Source: Phenylobacterium koreense
GTDB lineage: Bacteria > Pseudomonadota > Alphaproteobacteria > Caulobacterales > Caulobacteraceae
NCBI RefSeq assembly: GCF_040545335.1
Contig: NZ_JBEPLU010000001.1
Coordinates: 930,001-994,000 of the forward strand
DNA: 64,000 nucleotides
Direction: 5' to 3'
Shown here: positions 24,688 through 33,170 of the stretch, piece by piece
Position numbering within the stretch: position 1 is the stretch's first letter
Layout: the number at the start of each line of letters is the position of its first letter
Position numbers and translations under genes: made by a program
The notes under the pieces: model-generated
The model's input: only the letters and a program-made list of their open reading frames with translations
Database searches by the model: none
What the model was told of the DNA's origin: nothing

Positions 24688-25899
24688 ATGGCTGACTTTG
24701 GCGCCCCCGATTTGGAGGCCTTCCGCACCGAGGCCCGTGAGTGGCTTGAGGCGAATTTCCCGAAGTCCTTGGCCAAGGACGTCGAGGCTCAGGCTAACGC
24801 CGTGCAGAGCCCCGACGCCCCCAAGGGCGACATGGCCATCTGGAAACAGCGCATGGGCGAAAAGGGTTGGGGCGTCCCGACCTGGCCCAAGCAATACGGC
24901 GGCGGCGGCCTGACCCCGGCCGAAGCACGCGTTCTAGCCAGCGAGATGGCGAAGATCGGCGCCGTGAACCCGATCAGCGGCATGGGCGTGGCCATGTTCG
25001 GCCCGACCCTGCTCGAGTACGGCACCGAAGAGCAGAAGCAGAAGTACATCCCCGACATCGCCACCGGTAAGGTGCGCTGGTGCCAGGGCTTCTCCGAGCC
25101 GGGCGCCGGCTCCGACCTGGCCTCGCTGCAGACCAAGGCCGAGGACAAGGGCGACCACTGGATCGTCAACGGCTCGAAGATCTGGACCTCCGGCGGCCAG
25201 TACGCCGACATGATCTTCTGTCTGGTCCGCACCGACCAGACCAAGAAGCACGAGGGCATCTCCTTCGTGGTGTTCTCGATGCACCAGCCGGGCGTCGAAG
25301 TCCGCCCGATCAAGCTGATCGCCGGCTCCTCGCCGTTCTGCGAAACCTTCTTCACCGACGTTCCGGTGCCGAAGGAAAACCTGGTCGGCCCGCTGAACGG
25401 CGGCTGGACCGTCGCCAAGCGCCTGCTGCAGCATGAACGCAGCGGCATGGGCGGTCGTCAGGGCGACGGCAGCCAGAAGTCGGTCCCCTTCGGTGTCTTC
25501 GCCAAGAAGTATGTCGGCGAGGACGAACAAGGCCGCCTGGCCGATCCGGACCTGCGCACCCGCATCATCCTGAACGAGATCGACCAGCGCGCCCTGCAGC
25601 AGACCGTCCGCCGCGCCGCCCTGGAAGCCAAGGGCAACGCCGGCCCGTCGGCCACGACCTCGATCATGAAGAACGCCAACATGAAGGTCGCCCAGGATCG
25701 CGCCGAACTGACCCTGGAAGTCATGGGCCATCAGGGTCTGGGCTGGGAAGGCGACGCCTTCACCCCTGAGGAACGCAACGCCGTCCGCGGCTGGCTCTCG
25801 GGCAAGGCTGGCTCGATCTACGGCGGGTCCAACGAGGTCCAGAACAACATCATTTCCAAGCGGATCCTGGGACTCCCGGACCTCACGCAGAGCCGCTAG
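24688..25899 (+). CDS. Acyl-CoA dehydrogenase, large-subunit type (paralogue 3)
   Basis: A 403-residue acyl-CoA dehydrogenase closest to paralogue 4: both have HERSG around the candidate base (Glu250 here), a C-terminal IYGGS ... EVQNNIISKRILGLPDL, and a MHQPGVEVRPI segment in place of MRTPGVETRPI. The flavin-contact motif SEPGAGSDLASLQT is intact. Preceded by AGGGAGA seven bases from the ATG. The ~75-base leader is AT-rich compared with its flanks, so an internal promoter is possible. Substrate not assignable. Confidence 0.88.
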   Translation: MADFGAPDLEAFRTEAREWLEANFPKSLAKDVEAQANAVQSPDAPKGDMAIWKQRMGEKGWGVPTWPKQYGGGGLTPAEARVLASEMAKIGAVNPISGMGVAMFGPTLLEYGTEEQKQKYIPDIATGKVRWCQGFSEPGAGSDLASLQTKAEDKGDHWIVNGSKIWTSGGQYADMIFCLVRTDQTKKHEGISFVVFSMHQPGVEVRPIKLIAGSSPFCETFFTDVPVPKENLVGPLNGGWTVAKRLLQHERSGMGGRQGDGSQKSVPFGVFAKKYVGEDEQGRLADPDLRTRIILNEIDQRALQQTVRRAALEAKGNAGPSATTSIMKNANMKVAQDRAELTLEVMGHQGLGWEGDAFTPEERNAVRGWLSGKAGSIYGGSNEVQNNIISKRILGLPDLTQSR

Positions 25900-25914
25900 G
25901 GTACGCAAGAGCTT

Positions 25915-25948
25915 GGCCGCCGCGCCCACATTTTCGAGCGCGGCGGCC
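25915..25948. repeat. 11-bp GC-rich hairpin between paralogues 3 and 4
   Basis: GGCCGCCGCGC and GCGCGGCGGCC form a perfect 11-bp stem with a 12-base loop. No strong T run follows, so it may act as a processing or stability element or a partial terminator inside the array. Confidence 0.5.
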
Positions 25949-25989
25949 CCCAAGTTTCAAACGACCTGATTTTTTAGGAGACTATTTCA

Positions 25990-27195
25990 ATGGCAGATTT
26001 TGGCGGCGGCGATCTCGACGCGTTCCGCACGGAAGTGCGGGACTGGGTCGCGGCCAACTTCCCCGAAGGCCTGAAGGGCAAGCCCAACCCGGCCATGCGG
26101 GAAGAGCGTTCCACCCCGAGCCCGGACCAGGAAGCCTGGCGCAAGGCGGTCGGCGCCAAGGGCTGGGGCACCCCCACCTGGCCGGCCGAATATGGCGGCG
26201 GCGGCCTGACCCCGGCGCAAGGCCGGATCGTCCAGCAGGAGTTCGCCAAGGCCGGGGCCTACAACCCGATCGGCGGCATGGGCGTCATGATGTTCGGCCC
26301 GACCCTGCTCGAGTACGGCACCGAGGCTCAGAAGCAAGAGCACATCCCGCCGATCTGCCGCGGTGAGCTGCAGTGGTGCCAGGGCTTCTCCGAGCCGGGC
26401 GCCGGTTCGGACCTCGCCTCGCTGCAGACCAAGTGCGAGGACAAGGGCGACCACTACCTGATCAACGGCCAGAAGATCTGGACCTCCGGCGCGCAATACG
26501 CCGACTGGTGCTTCTGCCTGGTGCGCACCGACACCAGCAAGAAGCATGAAGGCATCTCCTTCGTGCTGTTCACCATGCACCAGCCGGGCGTCGAAGTTCG
26601 TCCGATCCCGCTGATCGCCGGCAACTCGCCCTTCTGCGAGACCTTCCTGACCGACGCTCGCGCCGAGAAGAAGGATCTGGTCGGCCCGCTGAACGGCGGC
26701 TGGACCATCGCCAAGCGCCTCCTGCAGCACGAACGTTCGGGCCTCTCGGGCGCCGGCGGTGGCGGTTACGCCGGCGGCCGCAGCCTGCCGAAGCTCGCCA
26801 AGGACTATGTTGGCGTGGACGCGCAAGGCCGCCTGGCCGACACCGACCTGCGCACCCGCCTCATCCTCAACGAGATGGACGGCCGTGCTTTCCAGCAGAC
26901 CGCCGTGCGCGCGATGATGGAAGCCAAGGGCAATTCCGGCCCGTCGGCGGCGACTTCGATCATGAAGAACGCCGGCACGCGCTGGATGCAGGACAAGGCC
27001 GAACTGACCCTCGAGATCATGGGTCACCAAGGCCTGGGCTGGGAAGGCGACACCTTCACCGGCGAGGAACTGGGCGCGGTGCGTTCGTGGCTGGGCGGCA
27101 AGGCCACCACGATCTACGGCGGCTCGCAGGAGGTGCAGAACAACATCATCTCCAAGCGCATCCTCGGCCTGCCCGACCTGTCGCAAAACAACTAA
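25990..27195 (+). CDS. Acyl-CoA dehydrogenase, large-subunit type (paralogue 4)
   Basis: A 401-residue protein and sister of paralogue 3 (shared HERSG, VQNNIISKRILGLPDL). The candidate catalytic Glu is at 248, and the MCAD-type Glu position is Gly (IYGGS). A glycine-rich loop (SGAGGGGYAGGRS, residues ~252-265) follows the base region, where the paralogues differ most, so this loop may tune substrate choice. TAGGAGAC precedes the ATG at a normal distance. It is followed after 42 bases by the small-subunit gene. Confidence 0.88.
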   Translation: MADFGGGDLDAFRTEVRDWVAANFPEGLKGKPNPAMREERSTPSPDQEAWRKAVGAKGWGTPTWPAEYGGGGLTPAQGRIVQQEFAKAGAYNPIGGMGVMMFGPTLLEYGTEAQKQEHIPPICRGELQWCQGFSEPGAGSDLASLQTKCEDKGDHYLINGQKIWTSGAQYADWCFCLVRTDTSKKHEGISFVLFTMHQPGVEVRPIPLIAGNSPFCETFLTDARAEKKDLVGPLNGGWTIAKRLLQHERSGLSGAGGGGYAGGRSLPKLAKDYVGVDAQGRLADTDLRTRLILNEMDGRAFQQTAVRAMMEAKGNSGPSAATSIMKNAGTRWMQDKAELTLEIMGHQGLGWEGDTFTGEELGAVRSWLGGKATTIYGGSQEVQNNIISKRILGLPDLSQNN

Positions 27196-27237
27196 CCCTC
27201 AGAACAACCACAAAATTTCAGGAATAGGATTTTAGAC

Positions 27238-28374
27238 ATGGCCGTTCTGAACGAAGAACAGAGCATGCTCCGCGACGCGGCGAAGAGCTGGGTCCAGGAA
27301 AAGAGCCCGGTCACCGCTTTCCGCAAGATGCGCGACTCGGGCGTCGAGCTCGGCTACGACGCCGCCGCCTGGAACGAACAGGCTGAAATGGGCTGGGCCG
27401 GGGTCATCATCCCGGAAGACTTCGGTGGCTCGAACTTCGGCTACCTGTCGATGGGCCTGATCCTCGAGGAAATGGGCCGCACGCTCACTGCCTCGCCGCT
27501 TCTGGCCTCCGGCCTGGCCGCCGCCAGCGCCCTGATCCTGGGCGGCAACGACGCTCAGAAGGGCGAGTACCTGCCGAAGATCGCGGACGGCTCGCTGGTC
27601 GCCACTCTCGCGGTGGACGAAGGCGCGCACCACGCTCCGGAAAAGGTCGCCCTGAAGGCTGAAAAGTCGGGCGCCGGCTACAAGCTGAACGGCAAGAAGA
27701 CCTTCGTCCTCGAAGGTCCGGGCGCCGGCCTCTTCGTCGTCTCGGCCCGCACCTCGGGCGCTCCGGGCGACAAGGACGGCATCAGCCTGTTCCTGGTCCC
27801 GGCCGACGCCAAGGGCGTGACCAAGCAGAACCTGAAGCTGGCCGACAGCCGCGGCGCCTCGAACGTCTCGTTCGACAACGTCGAAGTCGGCGCCGACGCC
27901 CTGCTGGGCGCCGAGGGCAAGGGCTGGGACGTGCTGGAAGGCACCCTCGACCGCGCCCGCGCCGGTCTGGCCGCCGAAATGCTCGGCTCGGCCCTGCAGG
28001 CTTTCGAGACCACCCTCGAATACCTGAAGGTCCGCGTCCAGTTCGGCCAGGTGATCGGCTCCTTCCAGGCCCTGCAGCACCGCGCGGCCAAGATGTTCAC
28101 CGATCTGGAACTGGCCCGCTCGGCGGTTGAAGCCGCCCTGCAGGCGATCGACGCCGGCTCGCCGGACGTTCCGGAACTGGTCTCCCTGGCCAAGGCCAAG
28201 ATGGGCGACGTGTTCCACCTGATCTCGAACGAAATGGTCCAGATGCATGGCGGCATCGGCATGACCGACGCCCACGACGCCGGCTTCTATATGAAGCGCG
28301 CTCGTGCGGCCGAAGCGGCCTACGGCTCGCAGTCCTACCACCGCGACCGCTACGCCCGCATCCAAGGCTACTAA
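27238..28374 (+). CDS. Acyl-CoA dehydrogenase, small-subunit type, probably non-catalytic
   Basis: A 378-residue acyl-CoA dehydrogenase clearly different from the four upstream paralogues and similar to PimD-type partner subunits. The middle-domain serine/glycine motif is degenerate (VDEGAHHAPEKVAL). The position of the alternative base reads TLDRARAG (Asp, not Glu), and the C-terminal base site reads AYGSQ after MHGGIGMT. Both candidate catalytic Glu positions are lost, so I infer a structural or FAD-holding partner for the large subunits. It is the last gene of the array before a strong terminator. Confidence 0.85.
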   Translation: MAVLNEEQSMLRDAAKSWVQEKSPVTAFRKMRDSGVELGYDAAAWNEQAEMGWAGVIIPEDFGGSNFGYLSMGLILEEMGRTLTASPLLASGLAAASALILGGNDAQKGEYLPKIADGSLVATLAVDEGAHHAPEKVALKAEKSGAGYKLNGKKTFVLEGPGAGLFVVSARTSGAPGDKDGISLFLVPADAKGVTKQNLKLADSRGASNVSFDNVEVGADALLGAEGKGWDVLEGTLDRARAGLAAEMLGSALQAFETTLEYLKVRVQFGQVIGSFQALQHRAAKMFTDLELARSAVEAALQAIDAGSPDVPELVSLAKAKMGDVFHLISNEMVQMHGGIGMTDAHDAGFYMKRARAAEAAYGSQSYHRDRYARIQGY

Positions 28375-28409
28375 GACCAGGCCTTCGGGCCTCAAGTCTC
28401 AGAACTAAG

Positions 28410-28443
28410 AACCCCTCCGGCTCGCGCCGGAGGGGTTTTTCTT
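28410..28443 (+). terminator. Rho-independent terminator of acyl-CoA dehydrogenase array
   Basis: A perfect 12-bp stem AACCCCTCCGGC/GCCGGAGGGGTT (28410-28421, 28426-28437) with a 4-base loop is followed by a TTTTTCTT tract. A smaller AGGCC-TTCG-GGCCT hairpin precedes it at 28379-28392. Confidence 0.9.
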
Positions 28444-28502
28444 GGCCCCTAAGATTGCTCCCCGCTCACCCAGACATAAAGGCCTGCAGCGCTCCAATTA
28501 CG

Positions 28503-28643
28503 GTGTCATCCCGGTTTGCGAAGCAAGACCGGGCCCTATACGCGCCACATCCCGACGAAGATGGCTCGGGCCTAGTCTGTCCCTGATAAATCCGGTGCTT
28601 ATGGGTCCCGGTCTTCGGCCTCCGGCCGAAACCGGGATGACAC
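28503..28643. repeat. 141-bp palindromic element (REP/MITE-like)
   Basis: The element is bounded by a perfect 15-bp inverted repeat, GTGTCATCCCGGTTT and AAACCGGGATGACAC. Just inside, AAGACCGGG and CCCGGTCTT extend the pairing. There is no reading frame inside. It fills the gene-free stretch 28444-28697 together with another C-rich block near 28677-28692. Such GTGTCATCCCGG-ended elements look like dispersed intergenic repeats, but only this copy is in the window. Confidence 0.65.
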
Positions 28644-28697
28644 GCAAGTTTAGCGTCGCACTGGCGCGCGCCATCTCCCCCAGAAGGGGAGGATCGC

Positions 28698-29546
28698 CTA
28701 GGACCGCCCCCGCCGGGCCTGCAGCAGGTCCGACCAGCGCCACTGGTCGCGGCCCAGCGCGATGCGCGGCGCGCCGGGGCCGTCGCCCAGCGAGATCAGC
28801 ACCAGGCCGCGGACCGGAATGGTGCGGCAGGCTTCGGGCGCGAAGGCGATCTTCCACATCATGGCCTCGCGCACGGTGGCCAGGCCCCCGCCTTCCTGGC
28901 CAGGATGGCGGACCCACTCGCCGGTCCACACCACCACCGGCTTGCCTTTATGGGCGCCGGCCATCGCCGCCTGCACGCGGGGAGACTCCCGCAGTTCCTG
29001 CTGCAGCCACTCCAGCATGTTGCAGGCGCCGCCGCCCGCGCCGGAGCCGGACCCACCGCCCCCGCCGCCGGAGCCGACCCGCGCAGCGCCGGCGATCTGG
29101 GCCTCGCTGAACTCGACGGCGGCGACTGCGCCCTCGTCGGCGCCTTCGGGCTCGCCGGTCGGGATCGGCTTTTCCACGGGCTTCGGTTTGGGCGGAGTGC
29201 GCCGGGCGACGGTCTTGCGCGGCGGCGACTTCTCGGGCGCCTTGGCGACCTTCGGAGCTTCGGCCGGCTTGGGATCGGGCGAGGGTGACGGCGCCGGCGA
29301 AGGGGACGGCGGCGCGATCACCGGCGTCGGCTTGGTGATCTCCACCAGTTGCACGATCATCGGCTCCGGCTCGAGCGGCGTCTCCTCCGGCTTGGCCGAA
29401 AAGATCGCGAGCAGAACGGCCAGGTGGGCCAGGGCGCTTGCCGCTGTCGCCACCCAGCGCGAACGCCGACGCAGCGCCAGCTCCAGAGCGGCAAGGCCAC
29501 GCGGGGGCTCGGCTTGCGGGCCGAAGGTCGGCTGGGTGTCGGCCAT
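28698..29546 (-). CDS. TonB-like protein with Pro-rich spacer
   Basis: A 282-residue protein. A short cytoplasmic segment (1-32) precedes a membrane helix (~33-50), a long Pro/Lys/Glu-rich periplasmic spacer (~55-130), a Gly/Ser linker (~157-172) and a C-terminal domain (~175-275) starting CNMLEWLQQELR. The N-terminal half is typical of energy transducers of the TonB/TolA kind. The C-terminal domain lacks a recognisable TonB YP...A motif, so energy transduction to a receptor is not certain. No ExbBD genes lie nearby. AGAGG precedes the ATG. It is monocistronic. Confidence 0.65.
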   Translation of the reverse strand: MADTQPTFGPQAEPPRGLAALELALRRRSRWVATAASALAHLAVLLAIFSAKPEETPLEPEPMIVQLVEITKPTPVIAPPSPSPAPSPSPDPKPAEAPKVAKAPEKSPPRKTVARRTPPKPKPVEKPIPTGEPEGADEGAVAAVEFSEAQIAGAARVGSGGGGGGSGSGAGGGACNMLEWLQQELRESPRVQAAMAGAHKGKPVVVWTGEWVRHPGQEGGGLATVREAMMWKIAFAPEACRTIPVRGLVLISLGDGPGAPRIALGRDQWRWSDLLQARRGRS

Positions 29547-29654
29547 CGCGCCTCTACTTCACAACGATTCAAGCAAGGCGCGTACGGCCAGCAATCCCTT
29601 CCATCCGAAGCGAAAGGGGCGCTTTTCGGGCGCAGCTTGACTGTAGAGGCTGCT

Positions 29655-30308
29655 TCAGAGGCGCCGGTCGCGCTGCAGCGTCCGGACCACGCCGGTGCAG
29701 ATCAGCAGTTGGCCGAAATAGTAGAGCCCCCAGATGGCCAGACCGATCCAGGCGGCCTGCGCCCAGGGGCCCGCGCGGGCGAAGATCAGGAGATCGGAGA
29801 GCACGAACATCAGCGCCCCCAGACCGGTCAGCGCCAGCGGGAAACGGCTGATCAAGGCGCAGGCGGCCATCAGCGACAGCCCCAGCGTATAGAGCGCCAC
29901 GCCCGGCGCCATCGCCCGATCGGTCGGCAGCAGGTAGGCGATGGCCACCGCGGCCGGCACGATCAGGAAAGCCCAGGCCCGTCCGCCCAGCCGATGCGCG
30001 CGGTTCTTCAGATAGAGCCCGATGGCGACCAGATGCCCGGCCAGGAACGCCAGCGCCCCCACCGTGAGGCCCGAGGTCTCCAGCAGGACGTCGCCCAGGG
30101 CGCCCAGGGCCATGACCAGGCAGATCAGCCAGCCGTCGAGGTTGCGCGCTTTCAGTCCGGCATAGAGAGGCAGCAACGCCACGCCGGCGCCCTTCCAGGC
30201 CACGGCGAGGGTCGGCGTCAGGGCCAGATCCCGGGCGATCCAATAGCTCACGCCAGCGGCCACCGATGCGGCCAGCACCAGCCACGCCGCCGGGCTCTTC
30301 CGTTCCAT
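29655..30308 (-). CDS. YhhN family membrane protein (lysoplasmalogenase-like)
   Basis: A 217-residue protein almost entirely made of about eight membrane helices, with the family features LGDVLL near residue 70 and FVLSDLLIFA near 175. Asp residues in helices are typical of YhhN/TMEM86 enzymes, some of which hydrolyse the vinyl ether bond of lysoplasmalogens. The bacterial substrate is uncertain. The ATG at 30308 follows GGGGGAG. The long frame upstream of it is a shadow of the monooxygenase gene, which lies 50 bases upstream on the same strand and may share its transcript. Confidence 0.82.
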   Translation of the reverse strand: MERKSPAAWLVLAASVAAGVSYWIARDLALTPTLAVAWKGAGVALLPLYAGLKARNLDGWLICLVMALGALGDVLLETSGLTVGALAFLAGHLVAIGLYLKNRAHRLGGRAWAFLIVPAAVAIAYLLPTDRAMAPGVALYTLGLSLMAACALISRFPLALTGLGALMFVLSDLLIFARAGPWAQAAWIGLAIWGLYYFGQLLICTGVVRTLQRDRRL

Positions 30309-30358
30309 GGCTCCCCCTCCCCGTCGCCGCCGAGCCTGGCCTCGGCGATGCGCGCGAC

Positions 30359-31849
30359 CTAGCTGTACCTCAGCGCCGCGGTGTCCAGGTCGATCTTCGG
30401 GAGCTCGTCCTTCTCGGCCCAATAGTCCTGGGTGTGCTGCCACTCCGAGCCTTCGCCGCTTTTGGGCATCAGGTGCAGGCCCCGCATCAGGTAGCCCGGA
30501 TTGAAGTTCTCCGGATCGATCCAGGGCTTCAGCTCCATGCCCTCGGGAACCTGCGGGACGACCTTGTGGTAGCCCTTGTCCTGCATGTGCGCCAGGAGCC
30601 GGGCCACGAAGTCGCTGACCAGGTCCGCGCGCAGGGTCCAACTCGCCCGGAAATAGCCGAACACCCAGACGAGATTCGGCACACCGGTGAACATCATCCC
30701 GCGATAGGTGACGGTGGAGGACCAGTCGACAGGTTTGCCATCGACCTCGAAGGGAATGTCGCCCAGCACGCTGAGATCGAACCCGGTGGCCGTGATGATC
30801 ACGTCGGCCTCCAGCTCGAGGCCCGACTTCAACAGGATGCCCTTGGCCGTGAAGCGCTCGATCTCGTCGGTGACGACCGAGGCCTTGCCCGCCTTGATCC
30901 CCTGGAACAGGTCGCCGTTCGGAATGAAGGCGATCCGCTGGCGCCAGGGCCGGTAGCGCGGGGTGAAGTGGGTGTCGATGTCGAAGTCGTCTCCGAGGAA
31001 CATCCTCACGCCGGCCAGCAGTTCGGCCTTCACCGCCTCGGATTCCTCCTGGGCGCGGCGGGTGAAATTCGCTTGGTCGAACAGGATCTTGCGGCGGACG
31101 ATCTCGTGGATCCACGCCTCGTCCACCTTCAGCTCGCGCAGGGTGTCGGCCAGTTCGTTGGCGTTGCGGCCCGGCACGAAATAGGTCGGCGAACGCTGCA
31201 GCAGGGTCACGTGCTCGACCTGATCGGCGATATTCGGGACCAGGGTCGCGGCGGTCGCGCCCGAGCCGATCACCACGACCTTCTTGTCCTTGAGGTCGAT
31301 ATCCTCGGGCCAGGTCTGCGGGTGGACGATCGGCCCCTTGAAGTCCGACATGCCGGGCCACTGGGGCGTATAGCCCTGATCGTGCTTGTAATAGCCCTGG
31401 CACATGAAAAGGAAGTTGGTGGTGAAGCGTAGCGGCTTGCCGTCGTGGACCGCCTCCACCGTCCAAAGATTGTCCTGGCTGGACCAGCTCGCGCTGGTGA
31501 TCTTGTGCCCGTAGCGGATGTGGCGGGCCAGATGGTTCTCTTCGATGACCTCGCCCATGTAGGAGAGGATCTCCTGGGCCGTGGCGATGGGCGTGCCGGT
31601 CCACGGCTTGAAGCGATAGCCGAACGTGTAGAGGTCGCTGTCCGACCGGATGCCCGGATAGCGGTGCGTCACCCAGGTGCCGCCGAAGGTGTCCTTGGAC
31701 TCCAGCACGACAAAGCTGGTTCCAGGGCGCTGGGTCTGGAGGTGATAGGCCGCCCCCACGCCGGAGATCCCGGCCCCGACCACGAGCACGTCGAAGTGCT
31801 CGGTCTTGGCGCTCGTCGGCCGCGCAGCAACCATATCCGTGGCGGTCAT
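30359..31849 (-). CDS. Flavin-binding Baeyer-Villiger-type monooxygenase (EthA-like)
   Basis: A 496-residue class B flavoprotein monooxygenase. The FAD motif is GAGISG (near residue 30), followed by FGGTW and RYPGIRSDSD. The NADPH motif is GSGATA near residue 205, and ATG (TATGFD) occurs near residue 355. The pattern RYPGIRSDSDLYTFGYRFKP is very close to mycobacterial EthA, which oxidises ketones and thioamides. The chosen ATG at 31849 is preceded by a purine-rich tract, and an ATG 21 bases upstream is possible. It is divergent from an SDR gene, with a palindrome between them. The natural substrate is unknown, probably a ketone or lipid-derived compound. Confidence 0.88.
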   Translation of the reverse strand: MTATDMVAARPTSAKTEHFDVLVVGAGISGVGAAYHLQTQRPGTSFVVLESKDTFGGTWVTHRYPGIRSDSDLYTFGYRFKPWTGTPIATAQEILSYMGEVIEENHLARHIRYGHKITSASWSSQDNLWTVEAVHDGKPLRFTTNFLFMCQGYYKHDQGYTPQWPGMSDFKGPIVHPQTWPEDIDLKDKKVVVIGSGATAATLVPNIADQVEHVTLLQRSPTYFVPGRNANELADTLRELKVDEAWIHEIVRRKILFDQANFTRRAQEESEAVKAELLAGVRMFLGDDFDIDTHFTPRYRPWRQRIAFIPNGDLFQGIKAGKASVVTDEIERFTAKGILLKSGLELEADVIITATGFDLSVLGDIPFEVDGKPVDWSSTVTYRGMMFTGVPNLVWVFGYFRASWTLRADLVSDFVARLLAHMQDKGYHKVVPQVPEGMELKPWIDPENFNPGYLMRGLHLMPKSGEGSEWQHTQDYWAEKDELPKIDLDTAALRYS

Positions 31850-31907
31850 TCTTCCCGTTCCCTCTCCCATTGCCGTTTCGGCCGCAGGTCTTTCGCCCGC
31901 GAATAAC

Positions 31908-31920
31908 TTATCATCGATAA
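31908..31920. promoter_or_regulatory. Palindrome between divergent monooxygenase and SDR genes
   Basis: TTATC-ATC-GATAA is a perfect 5-bp inverted repeat in an AT-rich spot of an otherwise GC-rich 158-base divergent spacer. It is the kind of site a TetR-type repressor would use, but no regulator gene is adjacent. Confidence 0.35.
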
Positions 31921-32007
31921 TGAATGCGCTCGAGACGCTGCGTCAAGCTTTCGCAACGCGGGCGACGAGGGTTAAGCTTCGCTCCAAAGCAACAAAGGAG
32001 AGGACGC

Positions 32008-32793
32008 ATGACCCAGGAACTGGCCGGCAAGACCGCTTTCGTCGCCGGCGCGTCGAGCGGCATCAATCTCGGCATCGCCAAGCGGTTCGCCGCCGCCGGG
32101 GCCAAGGTCGTCATCATCAGCCGCAGCCAGGAGAAGATCGAGGCCGCCGCCAAGGAGGTCCAGGCCTTCGGCCCCTGCATCGGCATCGCCGCCGACGTGC
32201 GCGACTACGCCGCGGTCGAGGCGGCTCTGAAGCGGGCGCACGACGAGTACGGCCCGATCGACATCGTCCTGTCGGGCGCGGCGGGCAACTTCGTGGCGCC
32301 CGCCCTGGGCATGAGCGCCAACGGCTTCAAGACCGTGGTCGACATCGACCTGATTGGCACCTTCAACGTGCTGCGCGCCTCGTTCGAGTTCCTGCGCCGA
32401 CCGGGCGCCTCGCTGATCTCGATCACCGCCGGCCAGGCCGAGCGCGCCTCCCTCTTCCAGGCCCACGTCTGCGCGGCCAAGGCGGGCATCAACATGCTGA
32501 CCAAGTGCCTGGCGCTGGAATGGGGACCGGGCGGCGTCCGCGTAAACGCCATCTCGCCCGGCCCGATCGCCGAGACCGAGGGCATGGCGCGCCTGGCGCC
32601 GACAGCCGAGGCCGAGGAGCGGGTGAAAGGCCGCAACCCGCTGCGCCGCTATGGGACCAAGGACGAGATCGCCGACATGGCCATCTTCCTCTCATCCGAC
32701 AAGGCGGCCTATGTGAACGGGGCGATCATCCCCGTGGACGGCGGCAGCGGCGCAGGCGATGCGAGCGGCAACGCCCTGGCCAACTATGCCTGA
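32008..32793 (+). CDS. SDR-family 2,4-dienoyl-CoA reductase-like protein
   Basis: A 261-residue short-chain dehydrogenase/reductase. The cofactor motif is GASSGINLG. The usual Tyr of the YxxxK active site is replaced: the segment reads QAHVCAAKAGINMLTK, as in peroxisomal-type 2,4-dienoyl-CoA reductases (QxHxxxAK, then ALEWGP and SPGPIAETEG). This points to NADPH-dependent reduction of dienoyl-CoA in unsaturated fatty acid oxidation. The ATG at 32008 follows AAAGGAGAGG; the longer frame starting at 31924 lacks a site. Its last 10 bases overlap the haemoglobin gene on the other strand. Confidence 0.8.
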   Translation: MTQELAGKTAFVAGASSGINLGIAKRFAAAGAKVVIISRSQEKIEAAAKEVQAFGPCIGIAADVRDYAAVEAALKRAHDEYGPIDIVLSGAAGNFVAPALGMSANGFKTVVDIDLIGTFNVLRASFEFLRRPGASLISITAGQAERASLFQAHVCAAKAGINMLTKCLALEWGPGGVRVNAISPGPIAETEGMARLAPTAEAEERVKGRNPLRRYGTKDEIADMAIFLSSDKAAYVNGAIIPVDGGSGAGDASGNALANYA

Positions 32794-33170
32794 TCGCGGT
32801 CCTCGCGCTGCGAGGGCCGATAGAAGAGGCCAAGCTTGAAACTGTCGGCGATGCGGCTCGCACGGGCCTGCAGGCCGCGGGCGAGTGCAGGCGCGTAGAG
32901 TTCATCGGTGGTGCGGGCCCAGTGCGCGAGCCACCGGTCGAACATCTCCGGCTCGATCGGATGGCGCATATGCGCGGCCATAGGGCGCCCGGTGAAACGC
33001 CCGACGCCCAGCAGGCCGCTGGCCCAGAACTGCGCGATATGATCGAGGTGATGGTCCCAGTCGTCGATCGCGGCGTTGAAGACCGGTCCGATCATGTCGT
33101 CCTCGCGCACGGCCGCATAAAAGCGGCCGACGAGTTCGCGGAGGTTTTCGGGCGTCAGTTCAGCGTGCAT
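32784..33170 (-). CDS. Group III truncated haemoglobin
   Basis: A 128-residue protein matching the group III truncated haemoglobins: RFYAAVRED (B helix with Tyr), DWDHHLDHIAQFWAS (E helix region) and FTGRPMAAHMRHPI, which carries the proximal His candidate, followed by FDRWLAHW. Such proteins bind haem and O2 or NO; their physiological role is mostly unresolved. The C-terminal ~15 residues are basic and acidic and vary in the family. It overlaps the end of the SDR gene tail to tail by 10 bases. Confidence 0.88.
   Translation of the reverse strand: MHAELTPENLRELVGRFYAAVREDDMIGPVFNAAIDDWDHHLDHIAQFWASGLLGVGRFTGRPMAAHMRHPIEPEMFDRWLAHWARTTDELYAPALARGLQARASRIADSFKLGLFYRPSQREDRDQA

Noticed and set aside
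22102..27195. Gene conversion or assembly duplication of one acyl-CoA dehydrogenase gene
   Set aside because: The four copies differ along their whole length at protein level and have different leaders, so they are genuine separate genes.
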